64,000 bases of DNA from CAIWHR01 sp963709525 (GTDB taxonomy: Bacteria; Pseudomonadota; Gammaproteobacteria; Burkholderiales; Casimicrobiaceae). The stretch is taken from contig CAVPXB010000009.1 of NCBI GenBank assembly GCA_963709525.1, forward strand, positions 310,001 through 374,000. The letters are read 5' to 3'. Numbering within the stretch: the stretch's first letter is position 1; each line of letters opens with the position of its first letter. Position numbers and translations under genes: made by a program. The notes beneath the pieces are model-generated. The model did no database searches. It was not told the origin of the DNA and saw nothing but the letters and a program-made list of their open reading frames with translations. Positions 17,531 to 27,752 of this stretch are shown piece by piece.

Positions 17531-18646
17531 ATGACGATGCGAGTCGGTTTTGTGGGTTGGCGCGGCATGGTGGGTTCCGTCCTGATGCAGCGGATGGCCG
17601 AGGAGCGGGATTTCGAGCACTTCGATCCGGTGTTCTTTTCGACGTCCGCGGTCGGCGGCAAGGGACCGGCGATCGGCAAGGACACGCCCCCGCTCAGGAG
17701 TGCCAGCGACATCGGCGCGCTCAAGGCGCTGGACGTCATCGTCACCTGCCAGGGCGGCGATTACACCAACGACGTCTTTCCGCAACTGCGGGCGGAGGGC
17801 TGGAACGGCTACTGGATCGATGCCGCGTCCTCGCTGCGGATGAAGGACGACGCGGTCATCATCCTCGATCCGGTCAACCGCAAGGTCATCGACGCGGCGC
17901 TCGCGCGCGGCGTGAAGAACTACATCGGCGGCAACTGCACGGTCAGCCTGATGATGATGGGACTTGCGGGTCTGTTCGAGCGCGACCTCATCGAGTGGAT
18001 GACCTGCATGACCTACCAGGCCGCCTCCGGCGCCGGGGCGCAGAACATGCGCGAGCTCCTGGTGCAGATGGGCGAGGCGCACATGGCGGCCAAGGGACTG
18101 CTGGCGGATCCTTCGTCGGCGATTCTCGACATCGATCGCGAGGTGGCCGGCATCCTGCGCGATCCCGCGTTTCCGAAGCAGCACTTCGGCGTTCCGCTCG
18201 CCGGCAGCCTCATTCCCTGGATCGACAAGGATCTCGGCAACGGCATGAGCCGCGAGGAGTGGAAGGGCGGTGCCGAGACCAACAAGATCCTCGGCCGCGA
18301 GCGCAACCCGATTCCGGTCGATTCGATCTGCGTGCGCATCGGCGCGATGCGCTGCCACAGCCAGGCGCTGACGATCAAGTTGAAGCGCGATGTTCCGCTC
18401 GACGAGATCCAGGACATGCTCGCCGAGGCCAATGCCTGGGCCAAGGTTGTACCGAACAATCGCGAGGACAGCATCGCCCGCCTGACCCCTGCGGCGGTGA
18501 CCGGCACGCTCGACGTCCCGGTCGGACGACTGCGCAAGCTTGCGATGGGCGGCGATTATCTCGGAGCCTTCACCGTCGGCGATCAGCTGTTGTGGGGCGC
18601 GGCCGAGCCTCTGCGCCGGATGGTTCGCCTCCTGCTCGAACGCTGA
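17531..18646 (+). CDS. asd: aspartate-semialdehyde dehydrogenase
   Basis: 371 residues. It makes aspartate semialdehyde for lysine, diaminopimelate, methionine and threonine. VGFVGWRGMVGSVLMQRM is the Rossmann entry. The nucleophilic cysteine is in GGNCTVSLMMMG near residue 136, and R and H of the substrate site are in CVRIGAMRCHSQAL. This is the long (proteobacterial, Gram-negative) form. A purine-rich stretch (gaaaaagggg) before 17531 serves as ribosome site; the ATG six bases downstream is also possible. A 320-base gap follows. Confidence 0.97.
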   Translation: MTMRVGFVGWRGMVGSVLMQRMAEERDFEHFDPVFFSTSAVGGKGPAIGKDTPPLRSASDIGALKALDVIVTCQGGDYTNDVFPQLRAEGWNGYWIDAASSLRMKDDAVIILDPVNRKVIDAALARGVKNYIGGNCTVSLMMMGLAGLFERDLIEWMTCMTYQAASGAGAQNMRELLVQMGEAHMAAKGLLADPSSAILDIDREVAGILRDPAFPKQHFGVPLAGSLIPWIDKDLGNGMSREEWKGGAETNKILGRERNPIPVDSICVRIGAMRCHSQALTIKLKRDVPLDEIQDMLAEANAWAKVVPNNREDSIARLTPAAVTGTLDVPVGRLRKLAMGGDYLGAFTVGDQLLWGAAEPLRRMVRLLLER

Positions 18647-18896
18647 AGTCGCGCGCAACGCGTCGTTGGCAACCGTCTTGTGCCATGCGTCCACCGGCGC
18701 AGGCTGCCACGCTCGCTATCAACATTGGCGCAACAGCGCCGATAAACAGTAGGTTCCCGCCGGCAGACGGTGACGGCACTACATCTGGTAGCGGCCCGGT
18801 CGTGACGACGCTAGTGCTTGCGGGGCGCCGACCGTCGACTCCTTGGGGTCGGCATGACGCGCGCACGGCCATGGGTCACCGCCCAAGCTAATACCG
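18647..18896. other. intergenic region between asd and fimV
   Basis: About 250 bases with no gene. I saw no hairpin plus T run that would clearly terminate the leu-asd transcript. The promoter-proximal part is described separately. Confidence 0.5.
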
Positions 18897-18934
18897 GGGT
18901 TTAGCTTGCACGGCTAAACCCATGATGTTATGTT
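18897..18934 (+). promoter_or_regulatory. fimV promoter with embedded palindromic operator
   Basis: TTGCAC (18906-18911) and TATGTT (18929-18934) are 17 bases apart and form a fair sigma-70 promoter, 35 bases before the fimV ATG. A perfect 9-bp inverted repeat, GGGTTTAGC (18897-18905) and GCTAAACCC (18913-18921), brackets the -35 box exactly. This could be an operator for a dimeric regulator or, less likely, a terminator stem without a T run. Confidence 0.55.
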
Positions 18935-18969
18935 CTCTTGCAAAATCCGAACCATCGGAAGGGACAGGC

Positions 18970-21616
18970 ATGCAAGCAAAAACGATGTTCAAATTGAGCG
19001 TCCTGGCGAGTGCATTGGCGCTGGCGGGTGTGGTCAATGCACTGGGGCTGGGCAAGCTGACCGTGCAATCGTCCCTGGGTCAGCCGTTGCAGGCGCGGAT
19101 CGAACTGACGTCGGCGTCCAAAGATGAACTCGATTCGCTTTCGGCCAAGATCGCCGATCCCTCGCTGTACCGGCAGAACAACCTCGCCTATGCGGCCGCG
19201 TTGTCCCGCGCGCGGGTGTCGATCGAGCGTGATGCCAATGGTCAGGCCTACCTCAACGTCACGACGACGGGAACCGTCAACGAGCCCTACCTCGATCTCA
19301 TGGTCGAGCTCAACTGGGCGTCCGGTCGGGTGGTGCGTGAATACACGTTCCTGCTCGATCCGCCGGGGGCGGGCATTCCGGCGCCGGTCATCGATCCGGT
19401 AGCGCCGGCCCGCCAGGGCAGCGCCCCGGTGCGTACAGCGCCCGTCGCTGCGGCCGAGGCGCCTCGGGCGGGGGGCGAGACCAAAGCCAAGGCCGGCGAC
19501 ACCTACACGGTCAAGCGCGGCGATACGCTGTCCAAGATCGCAAATGAAACGAAGCCGGCAGCCGTCACGCTGGAGCAAATGCTGGTGGCAATCTTCAAGT
19601 CCAACCAGAGCGCCTTCGACGGCAACATGAACCGCTTGCGCTCGGGGTCGATCATCACCCTTCCGAGCGCCGATGATGCCGGCGCCACACCGGCGACGGA
19701 AGCGACCAAGATCGTTCGGGTGCAGGCCGCCGACTGGCGCGGCTACCGCGATCGCGTGGCCGCGGGCGCCCCCGAGGTCAAGGACGCCGGCAGTCGTGCG
19801 GCCGCCGGCAAGATCGGTACCGCGGTGGAAGAAAAGACGCCTGCGGCGCCGCCCGGGCGCGACCAGCTGAAGGTGTCGCGCGAGGCAAGCCCGGGCAAGG
19901 CGGCAGCGGCCGAACAGTCGGTCGCCGGGACGCAACAGCTGAAGGATGCGCAGACTCGCATCGCCGATCTCGAAAAGACGTTGAAGTCGCTGCAAGCAGG
20001 CGGTCGATCTCAAGAATCAGACGCTGGCGCAGTTGCAGGCGCAAGCCGACGCCGCGAAGGGCAAGGCCGCCGAAGCGCCGAAGGCGGCACCACCGCCGCC
20101 GCCGGCGGCACCGGCACCGGCACCAGTGAAAGCGCCGGAGCCCCCCAAGGCGGTGGAGCCGCCGAAGCCCGTGGAGCCGCCGAAGGTCGAAGCGCCGAAG
20201 CCGCCCGAGCCCCCGAAGATGGAGCCGCCAAAGGCAGAGCCTCCCAAGGCTGCGCCCCCGGCACCCAAAGCGGCGCCCAAGCCCGCCGCCGAGCCCTCCT
20301 TCGTCGACGATATCCTCGCCAACACCTCGCCGTGGGCGATTGGTGGCGGCGCGCTGGTGGTCCTCGGCGGTATCGCAGCGTTGATTGCCGCCCGCCGACG
20401 GAAGACGACCAAATTCGAGGACAGCATCATCTCCGGCACCGACATCAAGACCAACACGGTGTTCGGTTCGACCGGAGGCGGGGTGGTCAATACCGGCGAG
20501 AATTCGCTCGCCACCGACTTCAGCCGCGAGGGGCTGGGCAACATCGATACCGACGAGGTCGATCCGATCGCCGAAGCCGAGGTCTATCTCGCCTACGGCC
20601 GCGACGCGCAGGCCGAGGAGATCCTCAAGGAAGCGCTGAAGAAAGATCCGCAGCGGCAGGAAATCCATCTCAAGTTGCTGGAGATCCACGCGCAGCACAA
20701 TAAGCCCTCGGCCTTCGAGACCGTCGCCGCCGAACTGTATTCCGTGTCGCACGGGCAAGGGGAGATCTGGGCCAAGGCCGTGGCCCTGGGCCGCGAACTC
20801 GATCCAGCCAACCCGATGTTCGCCGCAGGCGGCACTGTGCCTGTTGCCATGGCCGCGACCGCTGCGGCCGCCGCCGTGGCGCCGGCCCTGATCGAGACTG
20901 CCGTGCCGGCACCCGCGCCCGCGGTCGAGCCGGCGCCGGTCGCGGCCAAGCTCGGTGCGATGCAGGAAGGGGACAGCGGCATCGAGTTCCGGCTTGACGA
21001 CGACATTTCGGTGTCGCCGACGTCCGGCGCCAAGGCCAAGTCGCCCGCCGACATTCTCGCGGGTGCCCAGAGCGCGCTGGACAAGACGGCGCGTAGCGCA
21101 GCCGAGACCAGCGCTCGCGCGATCGACTTTGCCGGCGACAGCGGGAAGGCCGTTGCGGCCGGTGTCGCCGGTGCGGCGACCGCCGCCCTGGCCGGCACCG
21201 TGGCGCTGGGCACGACCGCTGCCGACAGCGTCCTGCCGGCGGAAGCCAAGTTCGATCTCGACTTCCATCTCGACGAAGCCGACAAGCCCGAGCCGATACG
21301 GACACCGGCGACGGCGGCCCCCGCGATGGGCGGTGCCGCAGAAGTCGCGCCTGCATTCGCTCGTCCGCAAGCGGCGATCGATCTCGAGAAACTCGACCTT
21401 TCGTTCGATCCGGACAAGGCGACGTTCGAGGATCCCACGCCGTCGGTGCTCGACGGGCAGTGGCACGACGCCGCGACCAAGCTCGATCTCGCCAAGGCGT
21501 ACCAGGAAATGGGCGATGTCGAAGGCGCGCGCGAAATCCTGCAGGAAGTGATGCACGAAGGCGACGAGCAGCAGAAGGCCGAGGCGCAGGCGCTGAGCGC
21601 CAAGCTGGCAGGCTGA
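18970..21616 (+). CDS. fimV: FimV-family peptidoglycan-binding polar hub protein, frameshifted
   Basis: FimV proteins organise the cell pole, type IV pili and twitching in Pseudomonas and relatives. The N-terminus has a signal-like segment, then LGKLTVQSSLGQPLQARIEL, the FimV N-domain. A LysM domain follows (TYTVKRGDTLSKIANET, near residue 180), then a coiled coil, a proline-rich spacer (PPKPVEPPKVEAPKPPEPPK), one membrane segment (WAIGGGALVVLGGIAALIAA), DPIAEAEVYLAYGRDAQAEEIL and the C-terminal TPR-like KLDLAKAYQEMGDVEGAREIL. One extra G near 20004 shifts the frame inside the coiled coil; corrected length is about 881 residues. The stop codon lies inside the 159-bp repeat. Confidence 0.9.
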
Positions 21617-21767
21617 GAGTCTTTCAATCATGCCCGCTCATCACGCCACAAGACGCCCGCTCTTCGTTGCAAATGCTCGCCATAGCCCGAGCTATGGCTG
21701 TGCTTTGCGCCTCGATCGGACGCCTTCTGGCGCGCTGCTCGGGCACGCCCGAAAAACTCTCAGCCTC
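21609..21767 (+). repeat. 159-bp inverted-repeat element, copy 1
   Basis: Ends CAGGCTGAGAG and CTCTCAGCCTC form terminal inverted repeats (one mismatch at the outermost base). The interior is itself an imperfect palindrome centred on CATAGCCCGAGCTATG. Same length and over 90 percent visibly the same sequence as the copies at 26278-26436 and 62162-62320. The fimV stop codon (21614-21616) is inside its left end. Confidence 0.9.
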
Positions 21768-21862
21768 TGAGCGACCATGATCACGGCGGGCGGCGGAGAC
21801 ATCCCGCCGCCCGCTGCATTTGTACTTTCGCGTGTATTTTTCCGCTGCACCCTTCGCCAACC

Positions 21863-22652
21863 ATGCGCATCGCTTTGGGGCTCGAATACGCGGGCGACGC
21901 CTTTTGCGGCTGGCAGTCGCAGGCGGACGGTTGTGGTGTTCAGGATGCGCTGGAACTGGCGTTGAGCACCATTGCAGGCACGGCGGTCGCCTGCGTGGCT
22001 GCCGGGCGTACCGATGCCGGTGTGCACGCGACGTCGCAGGTCGTGCATTTCGACGTTGCGGTGGAGCGCCCGCCCTCCGCCTGGGTGCGTGGGGTCAACC
22101 GGTATCTGCCGGCCAGCGTCGCCGTGCAATGGGCGCAACCTGTCGCTGCCGATTTCCATGCGCGCTTCGTCGCCACCGGACGGCACTACACCTACCTGCT
22201 GGCCAACTGCGCGGTGCGGCCGGCGCTGCTGGCGCGCCGCATCGGTTGGTATCATCGGCCGCTCGACGTCACGGCCATGGCAGCGGCGATGGCCTCCCTC
22301 CTCGGAACGCACGACTTTTCCGCGTTCCGCGCCGCCCTCTGCCAGGCGCGCTCGCCGGTGAAAACGCTCGCGGTTGCGTCGGTGGCGCGTAGCGGCGACA
22401 CTCTGCGCTTCGATTTCTCCGCCGATGCGTTCCTCCACCACATGATCCGCAACCTCGTGGGCGCTTTGATCGCGCGTCGGCTCGGGACGCATGCCCGCCG
22501 CCTGGATCACCGAACTGCTGGCTTCGCGCGATCGCACCCGCGGCGCCGCGACATTCATGGCCGACGGCCTTTACTTCACCGGCGTCGATTACGAAGCAAA
22601 GTGGGGCTTGCCCGCGACGCGCCGCGAAATCGCGTTGCCGGGGCGTGGCTGA
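21863..22652 (+). CDS. truA: tRNA pseudouridine(38-40) synthase, frameshifted
   Basis: It modifies U38-U40 in tRNA anticodon arms. The catalytic aspartate sits in AAGRTDAGVHATSQVVHFD near residue 51. RHYTYLL, GTHDFSAFRA and DAFLHHMIRNLVGAL are also family marks. Just after that motif the frame shifts (an extra base near 22473): the proper ending MPAAWITELLASRDRTRGAA, then WGLPATRREIALPGRG, is read in the next frame and stops at 22652. Corrected length is about 263 residues, normal. It overlaps a possible GTG start of trpF. Confidence 0.88.
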
Positions 22653-22659
22653 AACGGCG

Positions 22660-23325
22660 ATGCGGACCCGGATCAAGATTTGCGGCATCACCCGGAGCGA
22701 CGACGGGCTCGCCGCCGCGCACGCGGGTGCCGACGCGATCGGCTTCGTCTTCTGGGCCGGCACGCCGCGGGTGATCGCCCCGCCGGCAGCGCGCGCGATC
22801 CGCCTCCAGTTGCCACCGTTCGTGGCTGCGGTCGGACTCTTCGTCGACCCTTCCCCTGCCGAAGTCCGCGCGGTGCTCGCCGAGGTGCCGCTCGACCTGC
22901 TGCAATTCCATGGTCACGAGCCACCGGATTTCTGCAGCGCCTTCGGCCGCCCGTACGTCAAGGCGATTCCGGTGCCTGCCGGAGCGACCGAAACCGGTTT
23001 GCTAGAATATGCGGCCCGCTACGAAGGCGCAGCGGGCTTGTTGTTCGATGCGCCGCCTGCGGGCGGGGTGCCCGGCGGCACGGGCAAGAGCTTCGACTGG
23101 GATGTCCTGCCGCGCGGTCTGTTGCGGCCGCTCGTGCTCTCGGGGGGCTTGCATGCCGGCAATGTAGCTGCAGCGATAAGGCGCGTGCGTCCCTGGGCGG
23201 TCGACGTGTCGAGCGGGGTCGAGGCGGTGGATGCCGGGGGAACTCCGATCAAGGGTATCAAGGATGCCGCGCGGATCGCGGCGTTCATCGAGGAAGTCCG
23301 CAATGCAGATGGTCGATCTCCCTGA
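22660..23325 (+). CDS. trpF: phosphoribosylanthranilate isomerase
   Basis: 221 residues, third step of tryptophan synthesis. RTRIKICGITRSDDGLAAA is the conserved start with the catalytic cysteine. DLLQFHGHE, LSGGLHAGNVAAAI and VDVSSGVEAVDAGGTPIKG line the TIM-barrel phosphate site. The ATG at 22660 matches the family start; a GTG at 22645 would add five residues and overlap truA. Its 3' end overlaps trpB by 23 bases. Confidence 0.96.
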   Translation: MRTRIKICGITRSDDGLAAAHAGADAIGFVFWAGTPRVIAPPAARAIRLQLPPFVAAVGLFVDPSPAEVRAVLAEVPLDLLQFHGHEPPDFCSAFGRPYVKAIPVPAGATETGLLEYAARYEGAAGLLFDAPPAGGVPGGTGKSFDWDVLPRGLLRPLVLSGGLHAGNVAAAIRRVRPWAVDVSSGVEAVDAGGTPIKGIKDAARIAAFIEEVRNADGRSP

Positions 23326-24538
23326 TTCCCGCGGCCATTTCGGCCCCTACGGTGGCGTCTTCGTCGCCGAGACGCTGATCAGCGCGCTGGACGAGCTGAG
23401 GGAGCAGTACGCGCGCTACCAGCACGATCCCGAATTCATCGCCGAGTTCGAAGACGAGCTGGCGCACTACGTCGGCCGGCCATCGCCGGTCTACCACGCC
23501 AGGCGCTGGTCGGCAAAAGTCGGTGGCGCGCAGATCTGGTTCAAGCGCGAGGATCTCAACCACACCGGCGCGCACAAGATCAACAACTGCATCGGCCAGG
23601 CGCTGCTCGCCCGGCGCCTCGGCAAGCCGCGGGTGATCGCCGAAACCGGCGCCGGCCAGCACGGCGTCGCGACGGCGACCATCGCCGCCCGCTACGGCCT
23701 CGAGTGCGTCGTGTACATGGGCTCGGAAGACATCAAGCGCCAGGCGCAGAACGTGTTCCGCATGACGCTGCTCGGCGCCAAGGTGGTGCCGGTCGAGTCG
23801 GGCTCGAAGACGCTGAAGGATGCCTTGAACGAGGCGATGCGCGACTGGGTGACCAATGTCGAGACGACGTTCTACATCATCGGCACCGTCGCCGGACCGC
23901 ATCCGTATCCGATGATGGTGCGCGACTTCCAGAGCGTCATCGGCCGCGAGTGCCTGACGCAGATGCCCATCGCCGCCGGCCGCCAGCCCGACGCGATCAT
24001 CGCCTGCGTCGGCGGCGGTTCCAACGCCATGGGCATCTTCCATCCGTACCTCGCGCACGAGTCCGTGCGCCTGATCGGCGTCGAGGCGGCCGGCGAGGGC
24101 ATCGCCACCGGCCGGCATTCGGCGTCGCTGACCGCGGGTCGCCCCGGCGTGCTGCACGGCAACCGCACCTATCTGCTGCAGGACGCCGACGGCCAGATCA
24201 TCGAGACGCATTCGATCTCGGCCGGGCTCGATTATCCCGGCGTGGGTCCCGAGCACGCGTGGCTGAAGGACAGCGGCCGCGCCGAGTACGTGACGATCAC
24301 CGACGACGAGGCGCTGGCGGCGTTTCACGAGTGCTGCCGCACCGAGGGCATCATCCCTGCGCTGGAGTCGGCGCACGCGCTGGCCTACGCGACCAAGCTT
24401 GCGGCGACGATGCCGAAGGACGCGATCCTGCTGGTCAATCTCTCGGGTCGCGGCGACAAGGACATGAACACCGTCGCCGAACGCTCCGGCCTCAAGTTCT
24501 ACTGCCGGCCGGAATGCGATCCGGCAAATCGCGCATGA
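23303..24538 (+). CDS. trpB: tryptophan synthase beta subunit
   Basis: 411 residues. It condenses indole with serine using PLP. The PLP lysine is in HTGAHKINNCIGQ near residue 92. The GAGQHGVATAT loop, the phosphate-binding CVGGGSNAMGIF and LVNLSGRGDKDM are all present. The ATG at 23303 lies inside the end of trpF (a second in-frame ATG is at 23309), and the TGA overlaps trpA. Full length and intact. Confidence 0.97.
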   Translation: MQMVDLPDSRGHFGPYGGVFVAETLISALDELREQYARYQHDPEFIAEFEDELAHYVGRPSPVYHARRWSAKVGGAQIWFKREDLNHTGAHKINNCIGQALLARRLGKPRVIAETGAGQHGVATATIAARYGLECVVYMGSEDIKRQAQNVFRMTLLGAKVVPVESGSKTLKDALNEAMRDWVTNVETTFYIIGTVAGPHPYPMMVRDFQSVIGRECLTQMPIAAGRQPDAIIACVGGGSNAMGIFHPYLAHESVRLIGVEAAGEGIATGRHSASLTAGRPGVLHGNRTYLLQDADGQIIETHSISAGLDYPGVGPEHAWLKDSGRAEYVTITDDEALAAFHECCRTEGIIPALESAHALAYATKLAATMPKDAILLVNLSGRGDKDMNTVAERSGLKFYCRPECDPANRA

Positions 24539-25350
24539 ATCGCATCGACGCCACGTTTGCAAGCCTCCGGGCCGCGGGTCGAACCGCGTTGATTCCCTAC
24601 ATCACGTCGGGATATCCGTCGCCCGCGTCGACGGTGCCGATCATGCGCGCGCTGGTCTGCGCCGGTGCCGACATCATCGAACTGGGCGTGCCGTTTTCCG
24701 ATCCCATGGCCGATGGACCGGTGATCCAGCGCGCCTCCGAACGTGCGCTGGCGCAGCATGTGGGCCTCGCCGACGTGCTGGCGATGGTGGCGGAATTCCG
24801 CCAGCGCGATGCGATCACGCCGGTGGTGCTGATGGGCTACGCAAATCCGGTCGAGGCGATGGGCGTAGCCCGTTTTGCCGACCGCGCGCGCGCCGCCGGC
24901 GTCGACGGCGTGCTGGTCGTCGACTACCCGCCGGAAGAAGCGGAAGAGTTCGCAGCCTTGCTGGGCGCGCGCGACCTGGCGCCGATTTTTCTCGTGTCGC
25001 CGACCACACCCGCCGCGCGCATTGCGGCGGTGGGGCGCATCGCCCGGGGCTACGTCTATTACGTGTCGCTGAAGGGGGTCACCGGGGCGGGGCACCTCGA
25101 TACGGCCGAGGTGTCGCGCAAGCTTGCCGAGATTCGCCGCGAAATCACGCTGCCGGTCGGGGTCGGCTTCGGCATCCGGGATGCTTCGAGCGCGCAGGCG
25201 ATCGCGGCGGATGCGGATGCGGTCGTCATCGGCAGTCGCATCATCGAGGAAATCGAGAGCGGCCCGGCGGACACCGCGCCGCAGCGGGCGGGCGAATGGC
25301 TCGCCGCCATCCGCCGCGCCATCGACGCCGTGAACAAGCGCGCTGCCTGA
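24535..25350 (+). CDS. trpA: tryptophan synthase alpha subunit
   Basis: 271 residues. It cleaves indoleglycerol phosphate and passes indole to TrpB. The catalytic Glu and Asp are in IELGVPFSDPMADGPVIQ, near residues 48 and 59. GVDGVLVVDYPPEE, LVSPTTPAARI, GYVYYVSLKGVTGAG and GVGFGIRD complete the TIM barrel. Four-base ATGA overlap with trpB. The order trpF-trpB-trpA-accD-folC is the usual one in this part of the bacteria. Confidence 0.97.
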   Translation: MNRIDATFASLRAAGRTALIPYITSGYPSPASTVPIMRALVCAGADIIELGVPFSDPMADGPVIQRASERALAQHVGLADVLAMVAEFRQRDAITPVVLMGYANPVEAMGVARFADRARAAGVDGVLVVDYPPEEAEEFAALLGARDLAPIFLVSPTTPAARIAAVGRIARGYVYYVSLKGVTGAGHLDTAEVSRKLAEIRREITLPVGVGFGIRDASSAQAIAADADAVVIGSRIIEEIESGPADTAPQRAGEWLAAIRRAIDAVNKRAA

Positions 25351-25407
25351 ATGTCCGCTGCGCACCGCATGAAGAGCGGCGGTTACCGCGTCACCGGGGA
25401 GAACACG

Positions 25408-26277
25408 ATGAGCTGGTTGCAGAAACTGCTGCCCCCCCGCATCAAGAGCACGCCGGGAGCCAAGAAGACGGCGGTGCCGGAAGGGCTCTGGATCAAATGC
25501 CCGTCTTGCGAGGCGGTGCTCTACCGCACCGATCTCGAGAACAACCTCAACGTGTGCCCGAAGTGCGCGCATCACGCGCGGGTGTCGGCGCGCGAGCGCA
25601 TCGAGCACCTGCTCGACGACGAAGGGCGCTTCGAAATCGGCTCCGAGGTCCTCCCGGTCGACCCGCTCAAGTTCAAGGACACGAAGAAATACTCCGATCG
25701 CCTGTCTGCCGCGATGGAGGGGACCGGCGAAACCGACGCGCTGGTGGTGATGCAGGGCAGCATCAAGTCCGTTCCCGTCGTGGTCGCCGCGTTCGAGTTC
25801 GAGTTCATGGGCGGATCGATGGGCTCGGTGGTCGGCGAGCGGTTCGCGCGCGGCGTGCGGGTTGCGTTTGAAAACCGCGTGCCTTTCGTCTGCGTCTCGG
25901 CGTCGGGCGGCGCGCGGATGCAGGAAGGCGTGAATTCGCTGTTCCAGATGGCGAAGACCACCGCCGTGCTGCAGGAACTCAACAAGGCCCGGCTGCCGTT
26001 CATCTCGCTGCTCACCGATCCGACCATGGGCGGCGTGTCGGCATCGTTCGCGTTCGTCGCCGACGTCGTGATCGCCGAGCCCGGCGCGCTGATCGGCTTT
26101 GCCGGGCCGCGCGTGATCGAGCAGACGGTGCGCGAGAAATTGCCGGAAGGCTTCCAGCGGGCCGAGTTCCTGCTCGAGAAAGGCGCGATCGACATGATCG
26201 TCGACCGGCGCAATTTGAAGGACGAACTCGCGCACCTCCTCGCGCTGCTGACGCGGCAGCCGGCGCCCGTCGCCTGA
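25408..26277 (+). CDS. accD: acetyl-CoA carboxylase carboxyltransferase beta subunit
   Basis: 289 residues. With AccA it transfers the carboxyl group from biotin to acetyl-CoA, starting fatty acid synthesis. A four-cysteine zinc ribbon (CPSC and CPKC, near residues 31 and 50) is followed by the crotonase-like fold: FEFMGGSMGSVVGERF, SASGGARMQEG, DPTMGGVSASFA and FAGPRVIEQTV. The ATG at 25408 (MSWLQKLLPPRIK), preceded by GGGGAGA, is preferred over 25351. The gene ends one base before the 159-bp repeat. Confidence 0.96.
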   Translation: MSWLQKLLPPRIKSTPGAKKTAVPEGLWIKCPSCEAVLYRTDLENNLNVCPKCAHHARVSARERIEHLLDDEGRFEIGSEVLPVDPLKFKDTKKYSDRLSAAMEGTGETDALVVMQGSIKSVPVVVAAFEFEFMGGSMGSVVGERFARGVRVAFENRVPFVCVSASGGARMQEGVNSLFQMAKTTAVLQELNKARLPFISLLTDPTMGGVSASFAFVADVVIAEPGALIGFAGPRVIEQTVREKLPEGFQRAEFLLEKGAIDMIVDRRNLKDELAHLLALLTRQPAPVA

Positions 26278-26436
26278 GAGGCTGAGAGTCTTTCGATCAT
26301 GCCCGCTCATCACGCCAGAAGACGCCCGCTCTTTGTTGCAAATGCTCGCCATAGCCCGAGCTATGGCTGCGCTTTGCGCCTCGATCGGACGCCTTCTGGC
26401 GCGCTGCTCGGACACGCCCGAAAAACTCTCAGCCTC
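26278..26436 (+). repeat. 159-bp inverted-repeat element, copy 2
   Basis: Perfect 11-bp terminal inverted repeats, GAGGCTGAGAG and CTCTCAGCCTC, same length and orientation as copy 1. It fills almost all of the accD-folC gap: it begins on the base after the accD stop and ends 11 bases before the folC start. Flanked by TGA on both sides, which might be a 3-bp target duplication or chance. Confidence 0.9.
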
Positions 26437-26447
26437 TGATCGCATCC

Positions 26448-27734
26448 GTGGCGGAGAACCGCCCGCAAACGCTGGCCGCCTGGCTCGCGTACCTCGAAAC
26501 GCTGCACCCCAGGGCGATTGCCATGGGGCTTGATCGCGTGCGCGCGGTCGCGTCCCGTCTCGCGCCACCGCCGCGATGCACCGTCATCACCGTCGCCGGC
26601 ACCAACGGCAAGGGCTCGACCTGCGCGCTGCTGGACGCGGTCCTGCGCTGCGGTGGCTACCGCGTCGCGCTCTACACCTCGCCGCACCTGTTGCGCTACA
26701 ACGAGCGCGTGCGCGTCGACGGTCGCGAGGCGTCCGACGAAGAGCTGATCGCGGCGTTCAACGCCGTCGAGGACGCCCGCGTCGCTGCCCGCCCGCCGAC
26801 GGCGCTGACCTACTTCGAATTCGGCAGCCTGGCAGCGCTGTGGCTGTTTGCGCGCGCGCAACCCGACGTCCTGATCCTCGAGGTGGGATTGGGCGGGCGG
26901 CTCGACGCGGTCAACATCATCGATGCCGATGTCGCCGTCGTCACCACCGTCGATCTCGATCACATGGAGTACCTGGGCCCCACGCGCGAGGACATCGGTC
27001 GCGAGAAGGCGGGCATTTTTCGCGCCGGGCGTCCGGCGGTCTGCGGCGACGCTTCGCCGCCGGCTTCGCTCGTCGACTACGCCCGCGAAATCGGCGCGCC
27101 ATTGACGCTCATGGGCCGCGACTTCGGGTTTTCGAGCGCCGATCACCAATGGCAGTACTGGGGTCCCGGCGGGCGTCGTTTCGGTCTCGCCGCGCCGGCG
27201 CTGCGCGGCCGGTATCAGCTCGCCAACGCGGCCACCGCCTTCGCGGCCCTGGGGCTCCTTGCGGCGGCGCTGCCGCTTCCCGCCAGCGCCTTGCGCGACG
27301 GTCTCGCCCAGGTGGTCCTGGCGGGGCGATTCCAGGTGCTTCCCGGACGCCCGACCATCGTGCTCGACGTCGCGCACAACCCGCACGCGGCGCGGGCATT
27401 GGCGGGCGCGCTGGGCACGATGGGCTTTCATCCGCGGACGCTGGCGGTATTCGGCATGCTGGCCGACAAGGACATCGCTGGCGTCATCAAGGCGGTCGCG
27501 CCCCATGTCGATCGATGGTATGCGGCGACGCTGCCCGGACCGCGCGGTGCGAGCGCTATGATGCTGTGCGCGCACCTGACGGCCTCGGGGGTGGCGGCCG
27601 AGGCGATACACCGCTGCGACGATGTGGGTCACGCCCTGGCGGCGGTTCGGAGCGACGCGGGCGAAGCTGATAGAATTCTCGTCTTCGGTTCCTTCCTCAC
27701 CGTCGCCGCGGCACTCGCCGCGGTGCGCGCATGA
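26448..27734 (+). CDS. folC: bifunctional dihydrofolate/folylpolyglutamate synthase
   Basis: 428 residues from a GTG start. It adds glutamate to dihydropteroate and to folates using ATP. The P-loop is TVAGTNGKGSTCALLDAVL near residue 48. YTSPHLLRYNERVRVDG, EVGLGGRLDAVNIIDADV, TTVDLDHMEYLGPTREDIGREKAGIF and LDVAHNPHAARAL are all conserved Mur-ligase-family blocks. The repeat copy 2 sits just upstream, so the native start region may have been altered by it. Confidence 0.95.
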   Translation: MAENRPQTLAAWLAYLETLHPRAIAMGLDRVRAVASRLAPPPRCTVITVAGTNGKGSTCALLDAVLRCGGYRVALYTSPHLLRYNERVRVDGREASDEELIAAFNAVEDARVAARPPTALTYFEFGSLAALWLFARAQPDVLILEVGLGGRLDAVNIIDADVAVVTTVDLDHMEYLGPTREDIGREKAGIFRAGRPAVCGDASPPASLVDYAREIGAPLTLMGRDFGFSSADHQWQYWGPGGRRFGLAAPALRGRYQLANAATAFAALGLLAAALPLPASALRDGLAQVVLAGRFQVLPGRPTIVLDVAHNPHAARALAGALGTMGFHPRTLAVFGMLADKDIAGVIKAVAPHVDRWYAATLPGPRGASAMMLCAHLTASGVAAEAIHRCDDVGHALAAVRSDAGEADRILVFGSFLTVAAALAAVRA

Positions 27735-27752
27735 TTTTTTCCCGACACTGGC

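Noticed and set aside
18897..18921. Terminator after asd at the fimV palindrome
   Set aside because: The stem has no T run after it and lies 250 bases beyond asd, exactly on the fimV promoter, so an operator is the better reading.
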